NCBI GenBank assembly: GCA_022747635.1
Contig: JAKTNV010000005.1
Span: forward strand, 37,844,336-37,908,335
Direction of reading: 5' to 3'
DNA: 64,000 nucleotides
Source of the DNA: Hetaerina americana
Lineage: Eukaryota; Arthropoda; Insecta; Odonata; Calopterygidae
Positions 36,109 through 47,794 of this stretch are shown here, one piece after another. The position numbers were made by a program, and so were the translations under genes. Under the pieces are notes generated by a model. It ran no database searches. It saw only the letters and a program-made list of their open reading frames with translations, and was not told the DNA's origin. The first letter of the stretch is position 1, and each line of letters starts with the position of its first letter.

Positions 36109-37105
36109 CGAGGTTTGTTCACGAAAGAATGCTCATATTTTTTGACAACTTGATGATTAAGTTAATTCAATCCATTTTAAATTTTTCAATCATCATACAA
36201 ATTTCGATCTTCCATCTCAAACTACGTTCCATTGCATTGAACTCGTCCCAACGCAACGTTTTTGCAGTCTTCGAAGACATACTGGCCGTCATTTTTTGAT
36301 AGGTCCTTCAAAATCGCCTCAGCAGCCTTTACCACGGCTTCCGACGGTGAAAAAACGCTTTCAATGAAGGTAATTCTTCACATTGAGGAACAGGATAAAT
36401 TCGTACCTGTGTGTGGCTAGTTATAGGCTATGGGGCGGACGACTAAAACACTTCATGATGGTTTTTGGTAGGTATTCAGAGAACGAAATTCGCGGTACGT
36501 AACCGTCAATGTACATTATCGTGGCGCAGCAATCAGCCTGTTGCTTTGAAATGTGATCGTTTGCGATTGATATGGCCTTGGAGAATTTTCAATACATCCC
36601 TATAACATTCTCCATTTACAGTTGTGTTTACCGGTGCAAACTGCTGATGCGCCATTCCCTGCATATAGAAAAGCTATAAAACGATAACTTTCCCAGCAAA
36701 TGTCACCATTTTGGACATATTTCGTGCTGGCGATGCTGGAGATCTACGGAAAAGCCTCTACGTTTGCTCCCAACATACAAATGATGTAATTAAGTGTCAG
36801 CTGCCGTGATAACCTCCAAAAGAAAGTCCTCGTTTTCCTGTAACGTCAACTTAAACTGTGAGCGAAGCTGAACGCGAACGCCTGTTGTTGTTCGAGTACG
36901 ATTGTTCACATGGGCAGTCTCGGAATCCACGGCGCACAAACAAGTTGCCTGTACATTTTCCTGTAACTAACGTGAGGGTGACACTCAATGAAATTTTCAA
37001 CGTTTCTGATGCTGCTAATAATGCTATTTGACGATCTCCTCTTACGATTACAGCAGCTGCAAATGTTTACTACAGTAAGACCAGTGACCGGAACACCTTA
37101 TAATA
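36109..37105 (-). mobile_element. Decayed mariner-like DNA transposon
   Basis: Minus-strand frames from about 37060 downward give SYRKMYRQLVCAPWIPRL (the YRKVxARWVPKxL region before the catalytic core). They then give an ENEDFLLEVITAADT stretch (catalytic GDE region expected here), QGMAHQQFAPVN-type sequence and LLRHDN (second Asp region). A PKTIMKCFSRPPHSL string follows and the C-terminal FEDxKxxWDEFNAMERS near 36290-36200 completes it. Many stops and frameshifts. The left end after TA at 36107 reads CGAGGTTTGTTCACGAAAG. A matching right-end repeat is weak, so the right boundary is approximate. Confidence 0.65.
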
Positions 37106-37289
37106 TATGAAACTATTTATAAATGGTCTTTTGCCTTGAAGATTTTTCAATTATCTTCTAATTGCACTATTACGAAGGAACTACTATTCATGAAGATCAC
37201 GTTGAATAAATTGGCTTCGGTTGGGGATTTGGTTGAGGCCAACGAGAAGTAGCAGTGAAAGAAATACGATGTGGACACTCTATTTAAGA

Positions 37290-38220
37290 AGATTAAGGAA
37301 TTTTGATAAGAGAGGAAAGTTATGCATGGAACCCAAAGAGAGGTATAAAAAAATCTAGAATGATTTACTACAAAGAAATGAAGACATGGTTAGATAATGC
37401 AAAAGAAGGTAACATGGATAATGTGAAATTCAGGAATGAAGGAAAAATTGCAACGGGAAAGCGAATGAATGGGGCAGTAGCAATAGATAATATCCCCGCA
37501 GATTTTCTAAAGAGTTAAGTAAAAAAAGGAAGAAAGTTTTCTTGGACTCACTCATTTCATTAATTAGGAAGAGGCTTGGCTGTGGTAGTTCATTAAGTCA
37601 GTTTTAATTCCCATTCCGAAAAAAAGTAGAGCGCCCATTTGATAGGATCAAAAAAGCAATAGTTTAGTTTCACATGTAGTTAAAGTAGCAAAGAGAATTA
37701 TCAATGAAGGATTGGATGAATGAGAAAACAACTATCTAGGTGTAATATAGCAGGGATTTAGTAACGGAAGGGGAGTATGAAAAGGCATGGTGGTGACGAA
37801 ACCGCAATAAAAAGGAATATAAAAAATGACCAGGATATTTGGGCGCTAAACGACATATTAGGAAGCTTTGAGTGAACTGCTCAGAGAAGATTAAAAAATG
37901 TATTTCAGAATGAAGGTTCAATAATTCAAAGTGTTGCATCATCAAATTAATTAATGTATTTCAGAACGTAAGAGACTTGACTGGTAGAGTTGGTGTATCT
38001 TATCCAGAGTATGAATCAAGACAACACAAGTGAAAGTAGCTGAGGAATAACAGAATTGGCTGTGATCAGCTCGTACTGCAAGGAATTTTCTGGACTGCTG
38101 TATGCTGAATGAGAACTGCAAGAAATCAGATTAGAGAATTTTACCTAGTGATAAGAAGGAGATAACCAATTTTGAGTGCTATGAATTCAAGCTTAAAAAA
38201 ATGAAAAACTAAAGGAAGGC
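37290..38220 (+). pseudogene. RTE-like LINE reverse transcriptase relic
   Basis: Plus-strand frames include AVAIDNIPADFLKS (about 37480-37515; canonical GxDxIPAEL), then LIPIPKKSRAPI, SHVVKVAKRIINEGLDE and LGVxQGFSNGRGV, in the order expected of an RTE RT fingers and palm. Multiple stops. The same family as the relic at 7.9-8.3 kb is plausible. Confidence 0.65.
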
Positions 38221-38224
38221 CAAA

Positions 38225-39240
38225 GCAAGAAGGAGAAGGAAACGAGTTTAGACTGTATAACAGGTATGCGTTAAATAATGTACATTTTCATAATTTAACG
38301 CGGCACTTGACAGTGGGCTCGAATTTTCAACAACGATCTCATCTTAGTCTCTCGTCTCCGAGACGAGACGCCCAAGTCTTGTGTCTCATGGAAACATTAA
38401 TAATACAACACAATCGGATTCAAGACTAATTCTGCCAAGCACCTATTTCAAACTGGACTTACAAAAATACTTTCGGATGAAGTAGGGTTCAACATTTCTG
38501 TACATCTCTTCATCTCCACTGGAACAATAATGCCCAACACTTCTGTGTCAGTTCAGGATTTTTTGAAGATGATATTTATTTATTTTTTCATTTAGCTGCG
38601 AAAGCCATCAAAACGGACGTAATCATGCTGCGTGAATAAATATGGAACACCGAAGGAATGGTTTAAGTAATGGTGGAGATTGGAGCATTTCAATACTTTC
38701 TCTGGCATAATACGGGAAAAGCAAAGGAGTGTTGATATTGATGAAAATTTAACATAGTCGCTCCTATCGAAATATGTAAACGAAAGGGTTTCTTTCTGTT
38801 GCGTTTGTAAGTTTTCTCAAAAAATAATTCCAATCGTTTTCCCTTTCAATCTTCTTAAATTTTAAATCAATATATGCATGTGTGGTACGATTCTGAATAA
38901 TTCATTATTAAAATGTTTAGCTTTGTTTTTTAAATACATATTAGTTTTATTCTTCTCTGACTGAGAACCCTCACGGACCTTGTTCATGCCACTCAACCCC
39001 AGCCGCTATTACTTCATTGACATGAAAGATTACCTAATCTTATAAGAGAACCGTTGCGAGGAAAATAAGCGCAGCATAAGGATGGTGATTTTTCTATTCC
39101 TTGCGCAAGTTATCCGCTGGCGACACAGTATTTCCGCGCTTCTAATGACACAAACATCACCACAGTTTTCAGAAAATATCCGCCGGCTCAAGCTTTTAAT
39201 GAGTTGAGCCTCACAGGCGTAGCGGGACATTGTGATTCAT
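38225..39240. other. No gene recognised; small CTCGTCTC/GAGACGAG palindrome at about 38356
   Basis: AT-rich DNA. A 9-bp perfect palindrome with a one-base centre lies within a CTC/GAG-rich patch. Confidence 0.5.
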
Positions 39241-39244
39241 ACGC

Positions 39245-39995
39245 CCTATGAGGATTCATTGCCGTGCAATGTTCCCCGAGTCGCACAGAGGACTCTGGAC
39301 GACTGGGATGACGGGAAACGACAGGCGGGCGAAGGGAGAGGGAAGGGGCGGAATTAAAACGGGGGAAGAGGTGGGGGAGAAAAAGGGCGTGGGCGAGGTT
39401 TTAAAATTGAAGCACGGCTGGAAGCAAGAACACGGCAATGTTGATGAGGAGGAGGGAGAAAGAGGGTTTGGAAGGGCGGTTAGTGGAAGTGGGTTGTGGG
39501 GCGGGGTGGGAGAGAGAGAGAGAGGAGTGGCCGAGTGCGAGTTTTGGGACTCGTTTGTGCCCTCGCGGTAGGATGGGACGACGGTGGTGATCGAATGGGG
39601 AGGGAGAGAAGGGTTAGAAGCGTCGACCGCGGTGAAGGGAGAGTGTTTTGAGGGGGAGGAGAGGGAGGAGAAGGTGGGGGAGAGGATTACGGTGTGCGTG
39701 CGTGCTTTCGTGGAGCGTGATGGGTAGAAGGGCTCCGGAAAATAAAAATAACAAAAAAATTGCCTGTTTGTAGAGGGTGGGAAGGAAAGGTTTTGGGGGA
39801 GTAAGAGGGGGGGGTTGACACCCGGCCGTGTGTGTAATGTGCGGATAAAAGTGAAAGGGGTAGGTGAGTGAGGAGTTGGGGGATGGTCCCGGAGTTTGGG
39901 CACTAATGCACGGGGGCGTCGGGGAAAGTGGGAAGCCGTTGTGGGAGGGAGAGCTCGAAGGCGACGACGACGAGTCAGGAATGGACGGAGAGGGA
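39245..39995. other. Polypurine-rich GC island
   Basis: Almost continuous G/A-rich plus strand with a GAGA tract at about 39510-39525. The 215-codon minus-strand frame is a Pro/Ser/Thr/Phe low-complexity translation and is not called as a gene. Confidence 0.5.
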
Positions 39996-39999
39996 TAAG

Positions 40000-41875
40000 C
40001 TGGTTATGAATGAAGGTCCGGTGTTTTGAGTGCTACACGGTCGATCATTTCACGCCTCAAGTAATAAGCACAGCCACGAGAATATCTCCGGATGTAAAAA
40101 AAAATTAATTTTGTTTGCAGGAACAATGTGCATTTGTTAACAATTTACCAAATCATTCAAAGGTCGCATTTGGGGGTATTAAGTTTTCGGTTAATCTCTC
40201 GAATTACTATCCTGCAAAGCTTTTAAAAGCCAACGTCACCAAAAAAGTAAATTCGGAATAATAAACCTTTGCCGTTTGAAAATATTATTAGAGCGAGATG
40301 AATGATGTCATTTTTGAGTAAGAAATAAAGAAAGGATATTAGATTTCCGGAGGAGAGGAGGTAACTATGCTCAGAGTTTTACATATCAGAGGCATAATAA
40401 AGAATCTTAAATGCTCTTCACTCGACAAAAAGGTAAACCTCATTGAGATGTGTCCTTCCGCCTCCTGGAACCGCAACCAGATCCCCTTTGAGGATAATCA
40501 GCAGGTAGGTTAGCACATTGCTACCATTAAAATCAGACATTCAAGGTATCTCACTCTAAGAACTGAGTAACGACAAATGCTCTTGAGTCAAGTACAATTA
40601 GAGGTGCAATTCAAGTCACGAATTGAAACCAAAGAGCAAGAGGCAAATTTGAAGCTAAAATAAAGAGATCCCCTGTATGGCATATAACTACTAATCCGTG
40701 CCTACTCTCTTGGTAACAATCAGGATATCTGAGGATGATTAGCACTGAATTTGGGTGAAATTACTGACATCAACTCAATAAGAGTTACATAAACAACCAT
40801 ATTATACAGGAAGAAATTAAAAGACCGAGAAACACATTGCTAAAAATAGGATAACGGTGTTAATTAACATCAACAGTAACTTCAAGATGAAATAAAATCC
40901 TTTAAGAAATATTTAGTGGAATAAAATATCAATCAAAACTGCTAATATTCAAGTATTAACGCGATTTCACTAACCTCCAGTCTTAATGTTTCCATTATAT
41001 CACCTTTGAAACTTTTTTTGCCACATTTGAAAATTAACGGAGAAATTGATACGACAGATTTCGAAATTTTATTGTTTGTTTGGCTGTCCTAGTCTGTCAA
41101 TTTAATTTGGGGTTTAATATCGTCGGATAAACAAGAATATCTTGTGCATACAGATGAATCGTTGTAGATATATCGCTTGCAGGCTTTTTGCTTCATTTGT
41201 TAGTTTGCTTCATTCAGTCTTTCATTTCCATGGTAATTATTTTGAAAATATTCATTTCCCATTCTTTGGGCATCATTTCATGCTCTACTTAACACCATTT
41301 TTGATGAGTGATGAAGTATAAATGGAATGTATTTGTAAATAATGCCAAATAAATGGATAAACCGTACGTAATTTCCTTCAGATAAAATAAAACTGACATT
41401 ACCGGAACCGTAAAAAAGGACCCCGAAAAAAATCATTAAAAGGGCAGGAGTTATAATGCAGAATTTCTTGGAAAATTTTTAAGTGACGGCTTATCCACCA
41501 AAGCCAAAGTCTCCAAATAGTTGTTTTTTTTAGTTCTGGTACCAAATAATCGCTGAAATATATCAGATTTACGTCTTAATGCTTTCCTTAAAAATGATGA
41601 TCGATCCGGTTCCAGCTTATCCAACTCAGGCCCAACTCCGACCGTAATCAACTACGCCCAAAATATTATTTAAGCCCTTGATCGCCTTTTCATTCATGCC
41701 TATGCAAATAAAAGAGGAGACCAAGGTCGATAGGGCGGTACCTACTTGCTAACCAACCGGAAGGTCCATCATTTGCAATGCCTCCTGAAGCATGGGTGTT
41801 GTGTTGTCACGTCAGGATTTGTATTGACACCTGATACGAAATGGAAAACGGCTAGGGCAATTAAAACATCAAATA
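40000..41875. other. No gene recognised
   Basis: AT-rich anonymous DNA. Confidence 0.55.
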
Positions 41876-41879
41876 CTAC

Positions 41880-42590
41880 CGCCACGAGAGATAACACGGA
41901 GAATAAAGAGAAGGGAGAGAGGGAATAAGAATTGAGAGGCAAGGGAGAAAAGAGAGAGTTGCGAGAAAGAGAAAAGGGGATTTCACAAATAGACAATTGT
42001 GCGGGGGTTGTGGCTCCGCGCAGGATATTGCGGTGAAGGGAATCTGGAGGAAGGGAGAGGGAAAAGAGGAGTGGAGGAGGGAGATTGGTGAGGGGGGGGC
42101 GAAGGGGATGGGATGGGGTTGAGGGCACGCCGAGTTGAAAAGAGGGATGGAAAAATAAAGGAGGATTCTGAATGGGGAAGCGGGGGATGAGGAAGGGGAA
42201 TAGTTTGGATTGTCCGATCCATTCCCAACCCCCCCTCCCACTCGCCCTCTTCCCCCTCCATTCTAATACCCATCCCCCCTCCCTCAGCCCCATTCCTCCC
42301 CGTCGAAAAACCCCTCTCGACCGCCACCCTCTTCGCTCACCTCGATCCCTCGCTCCAATTGCGGCACACGCGCTTGTAGTTTGTTCGATCGATCGTCAAT
42401 TGTCAAACTCACGACCACTTTACTTTCCGTCCCGTTCTTGCCTCTCCGCCTCCCTCCCCCTTTGACTACTACACCAACGCCGGTCAGCCAGCCATCCACT
42501 CTGCTCTCTCCCCATCCACTCTGCTCTCTCCCCACTTCCACCTATCCACCCATCCACCTCCACCTCCTCCTCTTCCTCCAACACTCGAGC
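41880..42590. other. Purine-to-pyrimidine switch island
   Basis: The plus strand is purine-rich to about 42205 and pyrimidine-rich from about 42215 to 42590. A 20-bp tandem duplication around CCACTCTGCTCTCTCCC lies at about 42496-42535. All overlapping frames are low-complexity. Confidence 0.5.
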
Positions 42591-42785
42591 GCGCACACAT
42601 ACACACACACACTCCACACGTGTGTGACTTCTAGGAAGGGGGGGGGAGTGTGTGCATTTGTGTGTGTTTATGGGTCGGTGTCAGCATGTGTGCGTACGTG
42701 TCTGTGTGTGTGTGTATGTGTTTGTACGAATGTGTGCCCGTGTGCGTGCGTGTGTGTGTGTGCATGGATGCATGTGGGTGTATTC
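42591..42785. repeat. (CA)n/(TG)n-rich microsatellite
   Basis: A short ACAC run at about 42596-42612 is followed from about 42650 by an irregular TG-rich stretch. Confidence 0.85.
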
Positions 42786-43900
42786 GGGCCGGTGGCTTCC
42801 GCGTCAACACCATTTCCCTTGAGAGGGAGATACTCGGATCTCCATGCATAAAAAAAACCGCACAGGACTCACGGACTTGATCGCTTGCTTGTTTTATTTT
42901 TTTCATTTTTCCGTATGAAAATTCAAGAGGTATTTTCCATCATCCTTCATAAATTGTACGCGTTCGCCGTCGATGCAAATAACGAAGCGATTTGAACACA
43001 AAATTTCTAACGGTGATGAAAGAGCGTCAAAAAAGTCGTCAAAATAGTCCCGGTTCCCCAAAATACATTTGTCGCATTGACCTCTGATTACGATACGGAT
43101 CAACTCTCGGGAATAATTAGGAAAAGAGAGAATCTTCTTCCAGAAGCCTGCTCAAAGTACTTCATTTTTGTCCAAATTTTCACAGTACTCGGATCAAAAA
43201 AGTGAATATTTCTTTTGGCTTAAAATGAAAGGAAAATAGTGTTTTCTCTCGACTAAATATTTGATATATTTTTGGTATTTCAATATTTTTCACCGGAAAC
43301 ATGCATCGTTCACCATCATCTCAAAGCATCAACTCTAAAGGGGCATACCGCATCCTGTCTCTGGTTAGAAATCATAATTGTCAACTTTTACTCACAATTT
43401 ATTCTCTTCATGAAATTGAAACTCAAAAATCATGGAAATTTCCCGTCAATGTTGGTTGTTAGTTACAACCTTAAATGCAATTAGAGCAAAATAAAAAACA
43501 AATCATTTTTGAAACAGGCAAACGTTTTTGGATTTGACACGTATTCTTCCTTAATGACAAATTCGCTCTAAGTTAGGGAATAAAAGCTTAATTTTATGGA
43601 GAGTAGATGTTGGGTTCATTGAATCGGTTCCGATTGGTAGGAGTTTTAAAACGGATAACACACCGATTGCGACAGTAATAATAATAATAAAATTTACCGA
43701 GAGCGTTCCATTTGAAAACGATTCCCGGTGAAATGAACGCGGCAAAAACTATCGGACAAAATTAACTTTCATTGAGCCCTTAACCAATGCTTGCGGATGA
43801 CTACATTCCAGTGTGTTACGCCGCATTAGCCTCCTAAAGGGCGCATCTAAATGTTTAAGCGTCCGAATTGGCAATTTGTGACGCAAATAATCCAAAGTAA
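42786..43900. other. No gene recognised
   Basis: AT-rich anonymous DNA. Confidence 0.5.
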
Positions 43901-43904
43901 AACC

Positions 43905-45005
43905 GCCGTGCATTTGGGATGAGTTGGAGGTTGGCGGTGAAGGGGGGGGGGCGTTGGAAGGAGGAGGAAAAAGGGGGAGAGGGCAGAGTGAGAGGATATA
44001 TATTGGCTGGAGCTTGTACGCGAGGTTGCAGAGAGGAAGATAGGGTGAGGAGGAAAGAGAGAGAGAGAGAGAGGGAGAGGTTGGGACGATGGAGGAAAAA
44101 CAATTGAAAAACATCTCCCAACCCAGCTGATGCTGGCGGTCTCTCCCTCACGAGCCAGAAAACACTGGGCTTCGCAGTGCAACACATGATCGCCCGACCC
44201 ATGCCTCCTCCCCCTTTCCCTTCCCCCCCTCTCAACTTCGTGCCACAATTCTCCTCCCAAAAACCCCTTTCTACCTCTCTCTCTCTTCCCCGATCCCTCT
44301 TTCATCTCCCCTCGACCGAGCCATTGCTCGCTGCCCATTCCCCAAAAGCCTCCCCTCCCTTTTTTTTTTGACCGAGCGGAACAATCCCCACTGACATACC
44401 CTTCCCCTCTTTCCCCCACCCCACAATTCCCAGCACTCTTCGCATCTCGGACCTCCAGACCACTTGCTATATAGCCGGCGCTCCGTGCACCATACATCTC
44501 CGCTGCCCCTCCCTCCGATTTCTCCCGCTTTCCCCCACTCTCCGGGCACCCTTACCCCTTAAACCTCACCGCCGCTCTCTCCCTCCATATCTCGCCATCG
44601 CACTGCGCTATGTCCATTCAGCTAGGAAAAAATTGAAGATGGAAGAAGGAGGAGCGGGAACACTTGCGAACGAAAATCCCAGTGGCACGTCACTCCGCGT
44701 AGCCCTTCCCCTCCCCCCCCCCGTACTCTCCCTCACTATCTCGCAAATGCTCTCAGCACACCACCCCTCCCATCATCCCCCATTCCGGACTCTTTACCAC
44801 TTGTCTCCAGCTCTAGTACAAAAAAAGGTAATTTTCTGTCCCTCTCTCCGGCTCGGAATCCCCTGTCCTACCGCATTGTCCTCTCTCCTTGCCCATTCCC
44901 GGCAAAACAAAACAATATTTTGAACCTCCCACATTGCCCATACGCCTTTCATCCACCCACTATGATTCCCTTCGCAACCCAATTTCCCAAGTTCCTTCGC
45001 CCCGT
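43905..45005. other. Purine-to-pyrimidine switch island
   Basis: Purine-rich with a GAGA tract at about 44056-44082, switching to pyrimidine-rich sequence from about 44110 to 45005. Frames on both strands are low-complexity. Confidence 0.5.
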
Positions 45006-45006
45006 C

Positions 45007-45008
<2 letters not shown>

Positions 45009-45099
<91 letters not shown>

Positions 45100-45159
45100 G
45101 TATATATATATATTATATATGTATATGTATATATATATATTATATATGTATATATATAT

Positions 45160-45192
<33 letters not shown>

Positions 45193-45210
45193 ATGTATGT
45201 ATATGTATGT
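45009..45210. repeat. Long (TA)n microsatellite
   Basis: About 80 bases of pure TA, then TA with periodic TATATATG interruptions up to the SINE-2 tail. It lies at the 3' (tail) side of the minus-strand SINE-2. Confidence 0.95.
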
Positions 45211-45396
45211 ATTCACATCGAAATAGACATAAGGAAAAGGGATAGAAACACTCAGAAAGGACGAGAACAGGAGACGTGGGGAAGGCGGAATCGAACAGAT
45301 TACGAACGCAAACTTATTTTATTGACCAGAATTTGAACACCGGATCTTTCCACCTGCTGAGCGGAGCTCTTACCACTTGAGCTATCGAGGAATCGT
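45211..45396 (-). repeat. SINE-2, tRNA-derived, minus strand
   Basis: In minus orientation the head near 45396 reads TCCTCGATAGCTCAAGTGGT (A-box-like) and then a degraded B box (GTGTTCAAATTC). The body TCCCTTTTCCTTATGTCTAT leads into a TA-rich tail. A second copy lies at 51.56-51.76 kb. Only a tRNA-like head is present, so it is a SINE and not a tRNA gene. Confidence 0.75.
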
Positions 45397-45625
45397 CTTT
45401 TACGCAGAGATCTGTGGATCTTATATGTCACCAAGTGCCCCGATTCTTTTGCCAAGAGGCTGTTTCACCCACCAAAGGAGAAATAGAGAACACACACAAG
45501 AGGCAAGGTACATGGGGGAGCAAATATACAAAATCATAAAGGATAGGTAAAGAACGTTTCATGGCTTGCATAGCCAGAAGAAAGAGATGAGCCACATTAG
45601 CAAAATATACATTTCGTCTTTGATT
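45397..45625. other. Spacer between SINE-2 and SINE-1; nothing recognised
   Basis: No motif. It is absent from the equivalent position at 51.77 kb. Confidence 0.5.
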
Positions 45626-45627
45626 GT

Positions 45628-45912
45628 AGCGGGCCAGAGCGGTCTAGGGGCAGAGCGTTGGACTATTGACCCAGGTCCTGGGAGGGCCCGAGTTCGACAG
45701 CCGGGTAAGCCTCTCTAGGTGCTCTCAGCTCCACCCAAGCTGTGTGATTCTTCGGGTACCAGGTCTACTTGGGAAACCATAACCGGCACAGGGAAAGGAA
45801 CTGGCCCCCCTACTGTGATGTATAAATTTCACACGCAGTCGAGCTTAGTACTGGGTGAACTCTACCCATCATCTACCAAACAGACGTTGGGATTGATATT
45901 TGTGCTATGGTT
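45628..45912 (+). repeat. SINE-1, tRNA-related, most complete copy
   Basis: The tRNA-like head spans about 45628-45705 (GGGCCAGAGCGGTCTAGGGG ... GAGTTCGACAGC as B box). It is followed by a conserved body with GGGTACCAGGTCTACTTGGG, AAAGGAACTGGCCCCCCTAC and a 3' end related to CAGACGTTGGGATTGAT..ATGGTTATA, then a TA-rich tail. Other copies lie at 5.73 (3' end only), 47.80-48.72 (minus, split by an LTR) and 51.77-52.00 kb. Confidence 0.75.
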
Positions 45913-45933
45913 ATACATATACAAAATATATAT

Positions 45934-45964
<31 letters not shown>

Positions 45965-46017
45965 CATACATACATACATACATATATATATACATACATA
46001 TATATATTATATATAAA
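45913..46017. repeat. (TA)n/(TACA)n microsatellite
   Basis: Tail-adjacent TA and CATA repeats following SINE-1. Confidence 0.9.
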
Positions 46018-46176
46018 TATATATATATAAAGACATGTAGATTTTTTAAACACAGAAACACAAAGGCGGACACTCACATGTAGGTTTGACGTGTCGACGG
46101 TACGACCGTCGTCATCTGAGGGCAACGACGACACTCTGATGACGACGGTAATCTACATCTGTGTTTTATATATATG
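46018..46176. repeat. Imperfect foldback with 12-bp perfect inner stem
   Basis: ACCGTCGTCATC at 46105-46116 is inverted exactly at 46138-46149 with a 21-nt loop. Outer sequences (ATATATAAAGACATGTAGAT and, inverted, ATATATAAAACACAGATGTAGAT) also pair imperfectly. The overall unit is about 160 bp. It could be a small inverted-repeat element. Confidence 0.6.
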
Positions 46177-46208
46177 TGCATCGCCGAAGAGTGTTCCATT
46201 TCGAAGAT

Positions 46209-46210
<2 letters not shown>

Positions 46211-46259
<49 letters not shown>

Positions 46260-46280
46260 CACACACACACACATACATAC
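46211..46280. repeat. (TA)n then (AC)n microsatellite
   Basis: TA run at 46215-46256 followed by an AC run to about 46274. Confidence 0.9.
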
Positions 46281-47330
46281 GTACACAAAAACATTCCCAA
46301 ATGTCTGCCTCTCTCCTCTATCTCCTGGCTCCCTCTGAAACCAAACCACCCAACTCCCTATCGCCCACAAACGCCCAGGCCCTTCTCCATCCCTATCTCT
46401 CACTCTCTCTTTCTCTCTCTATCTGAGCTCTTTTATCCCCCTCCATCCCCTTAACTCTCCCGTCCGGCTCGCCCCTTATTCGCACTTGACGATTCTTCTC
46501 TCCCTTCCCAACGTTTTACCCGTAGGGTAGGGGGAGATGCCACTCATAAAGCTCCCCGCTCCCGCAAACCTGTCCCTCAAAAAACCCGACTCCATCCCTC
46601 TCCAACTAACCCATCCCCTACCCTATTGTATCCAGGCGGTTAATTCTGCCGCTTGCATTCGTCAGCTGTGAGAGGACCCAGCTAGGTGAGGGGAGTGGTT
46701 CATAGTAGCACACGCGGAGGAAGGATGGGCAGTGAGTGTGGGCAGGGCTACGGGGGTGGAGATGGCAGCAGTCGACGCTGCAACACCGCCGCACGGTGTG
46801 AGGACGACCAGGAGGTGGGGGAGATGGTGGAAAATTATAGTAAGGAGAGTAGAGTGGAGGGGATATCGCAAGTGCGCTTCGGGGGGTTGGGGCAGACGGA
46901 GTAGTGAAGGTGGATAGAAAGGAGAGGTCACAACATCGCGGGAGTGGTGTGGGGCTGGGAGTGAAAATGGCGCGGGGAGAGAGGAGGGGAAAGGGTGCCT
47001 AAGGGGGAGGAAATTTTCGGGGTAAGCGGAGGGAAGAGAGCTCGCGCGGCACGGGAAGTTCGGGGCGTTTGAGATTCTGTCGTACTGCGAGCGCTGGAAT
47101 ATGGTCTGCGGATTCAGGATGGGTTCGCCGAGGATGGGGGGAGTTGGAATGCACTCAACGAAGGTGGGAGAAGTCCATGCCGCCGCGGGAGAATAGAGGA
47201 TGAGGAAGCGGGGGGGAGGAGGAAGGGGAGATGGGTCGGGAGAGCGTAGGAGAGGCTATTTGGTCGGGCTTTAGCGACGGCTTATGCAGCTAATGGGAAC
47301 ATGCGACGTGGGGGACGGCGATAACGAGAG
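46281..47330. other. Pyrimidine-to-purine switch island
   Basis: Pyrimidine-rich (CTCT tract at about 46400-46423) to about 46670, then purine-rich and CpG-containing to about 47300. No gene is supported. Confidence 0.5.
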
Positions 47331-47790
47331 AGATGAAAATACGATTCGATACAACGCACGCGCGACTGAAAAGAACTGCCGAAGCCGCTCGCTTTTCATC
47401 GGTGCGCGGAAGACTTTGGTGCAGCTTTCGTGATGGCTGTAAAATGAACGATAGGCGGTCTTGCGAGCCAGGTATTGTGGGTTTGAAAATTAGGGATCAT
47501 TACGGATTCATTTTTTCGATTGTTCACGACTATGAACCTCGGGGTTTGAGATGTTGACAGCGAATACAGCACCGTCTCCATAATTTTTCGACGGGGCTTG
47601 AATGAGGTTACGATTAGTGTAAAGCCCTAGAGCGTACCTAATAGGGAACGAAAGATATCGTTGGGAAATATCAATCCTGGATAAGGAAATAATTTTGACA
47701 TGAAATTCGTTTTGTGAAATCATTTTTTCAAGATTACTATATCTTGAGCATAAATAAATTTAATTATTAATTTAGTCTTATTATACATGT
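47331..47790. other. No gene recognised
   Basis: Small overlapping frames only. Confidence 0.5.
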
Positions 47791-47794
47791 GTGT

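Noticed and set aside
39256..39903. 215-codon minus-strand open frame
   Set aside because: Pro/Ser/Thr/Phe low complexity caused by a polypurine plus strand. No domain and no splice or start context.
43847..44497. 216-codon minus-strand open frame
   Set aside because: Spans a purine-to-pyrimidine switch. Composition explains the absence of stops, and several frames overlap.
44794..45336. Open frames rich in Tyr-Ile repeats
   Set aside because: Direct translation of the (TA)n array.
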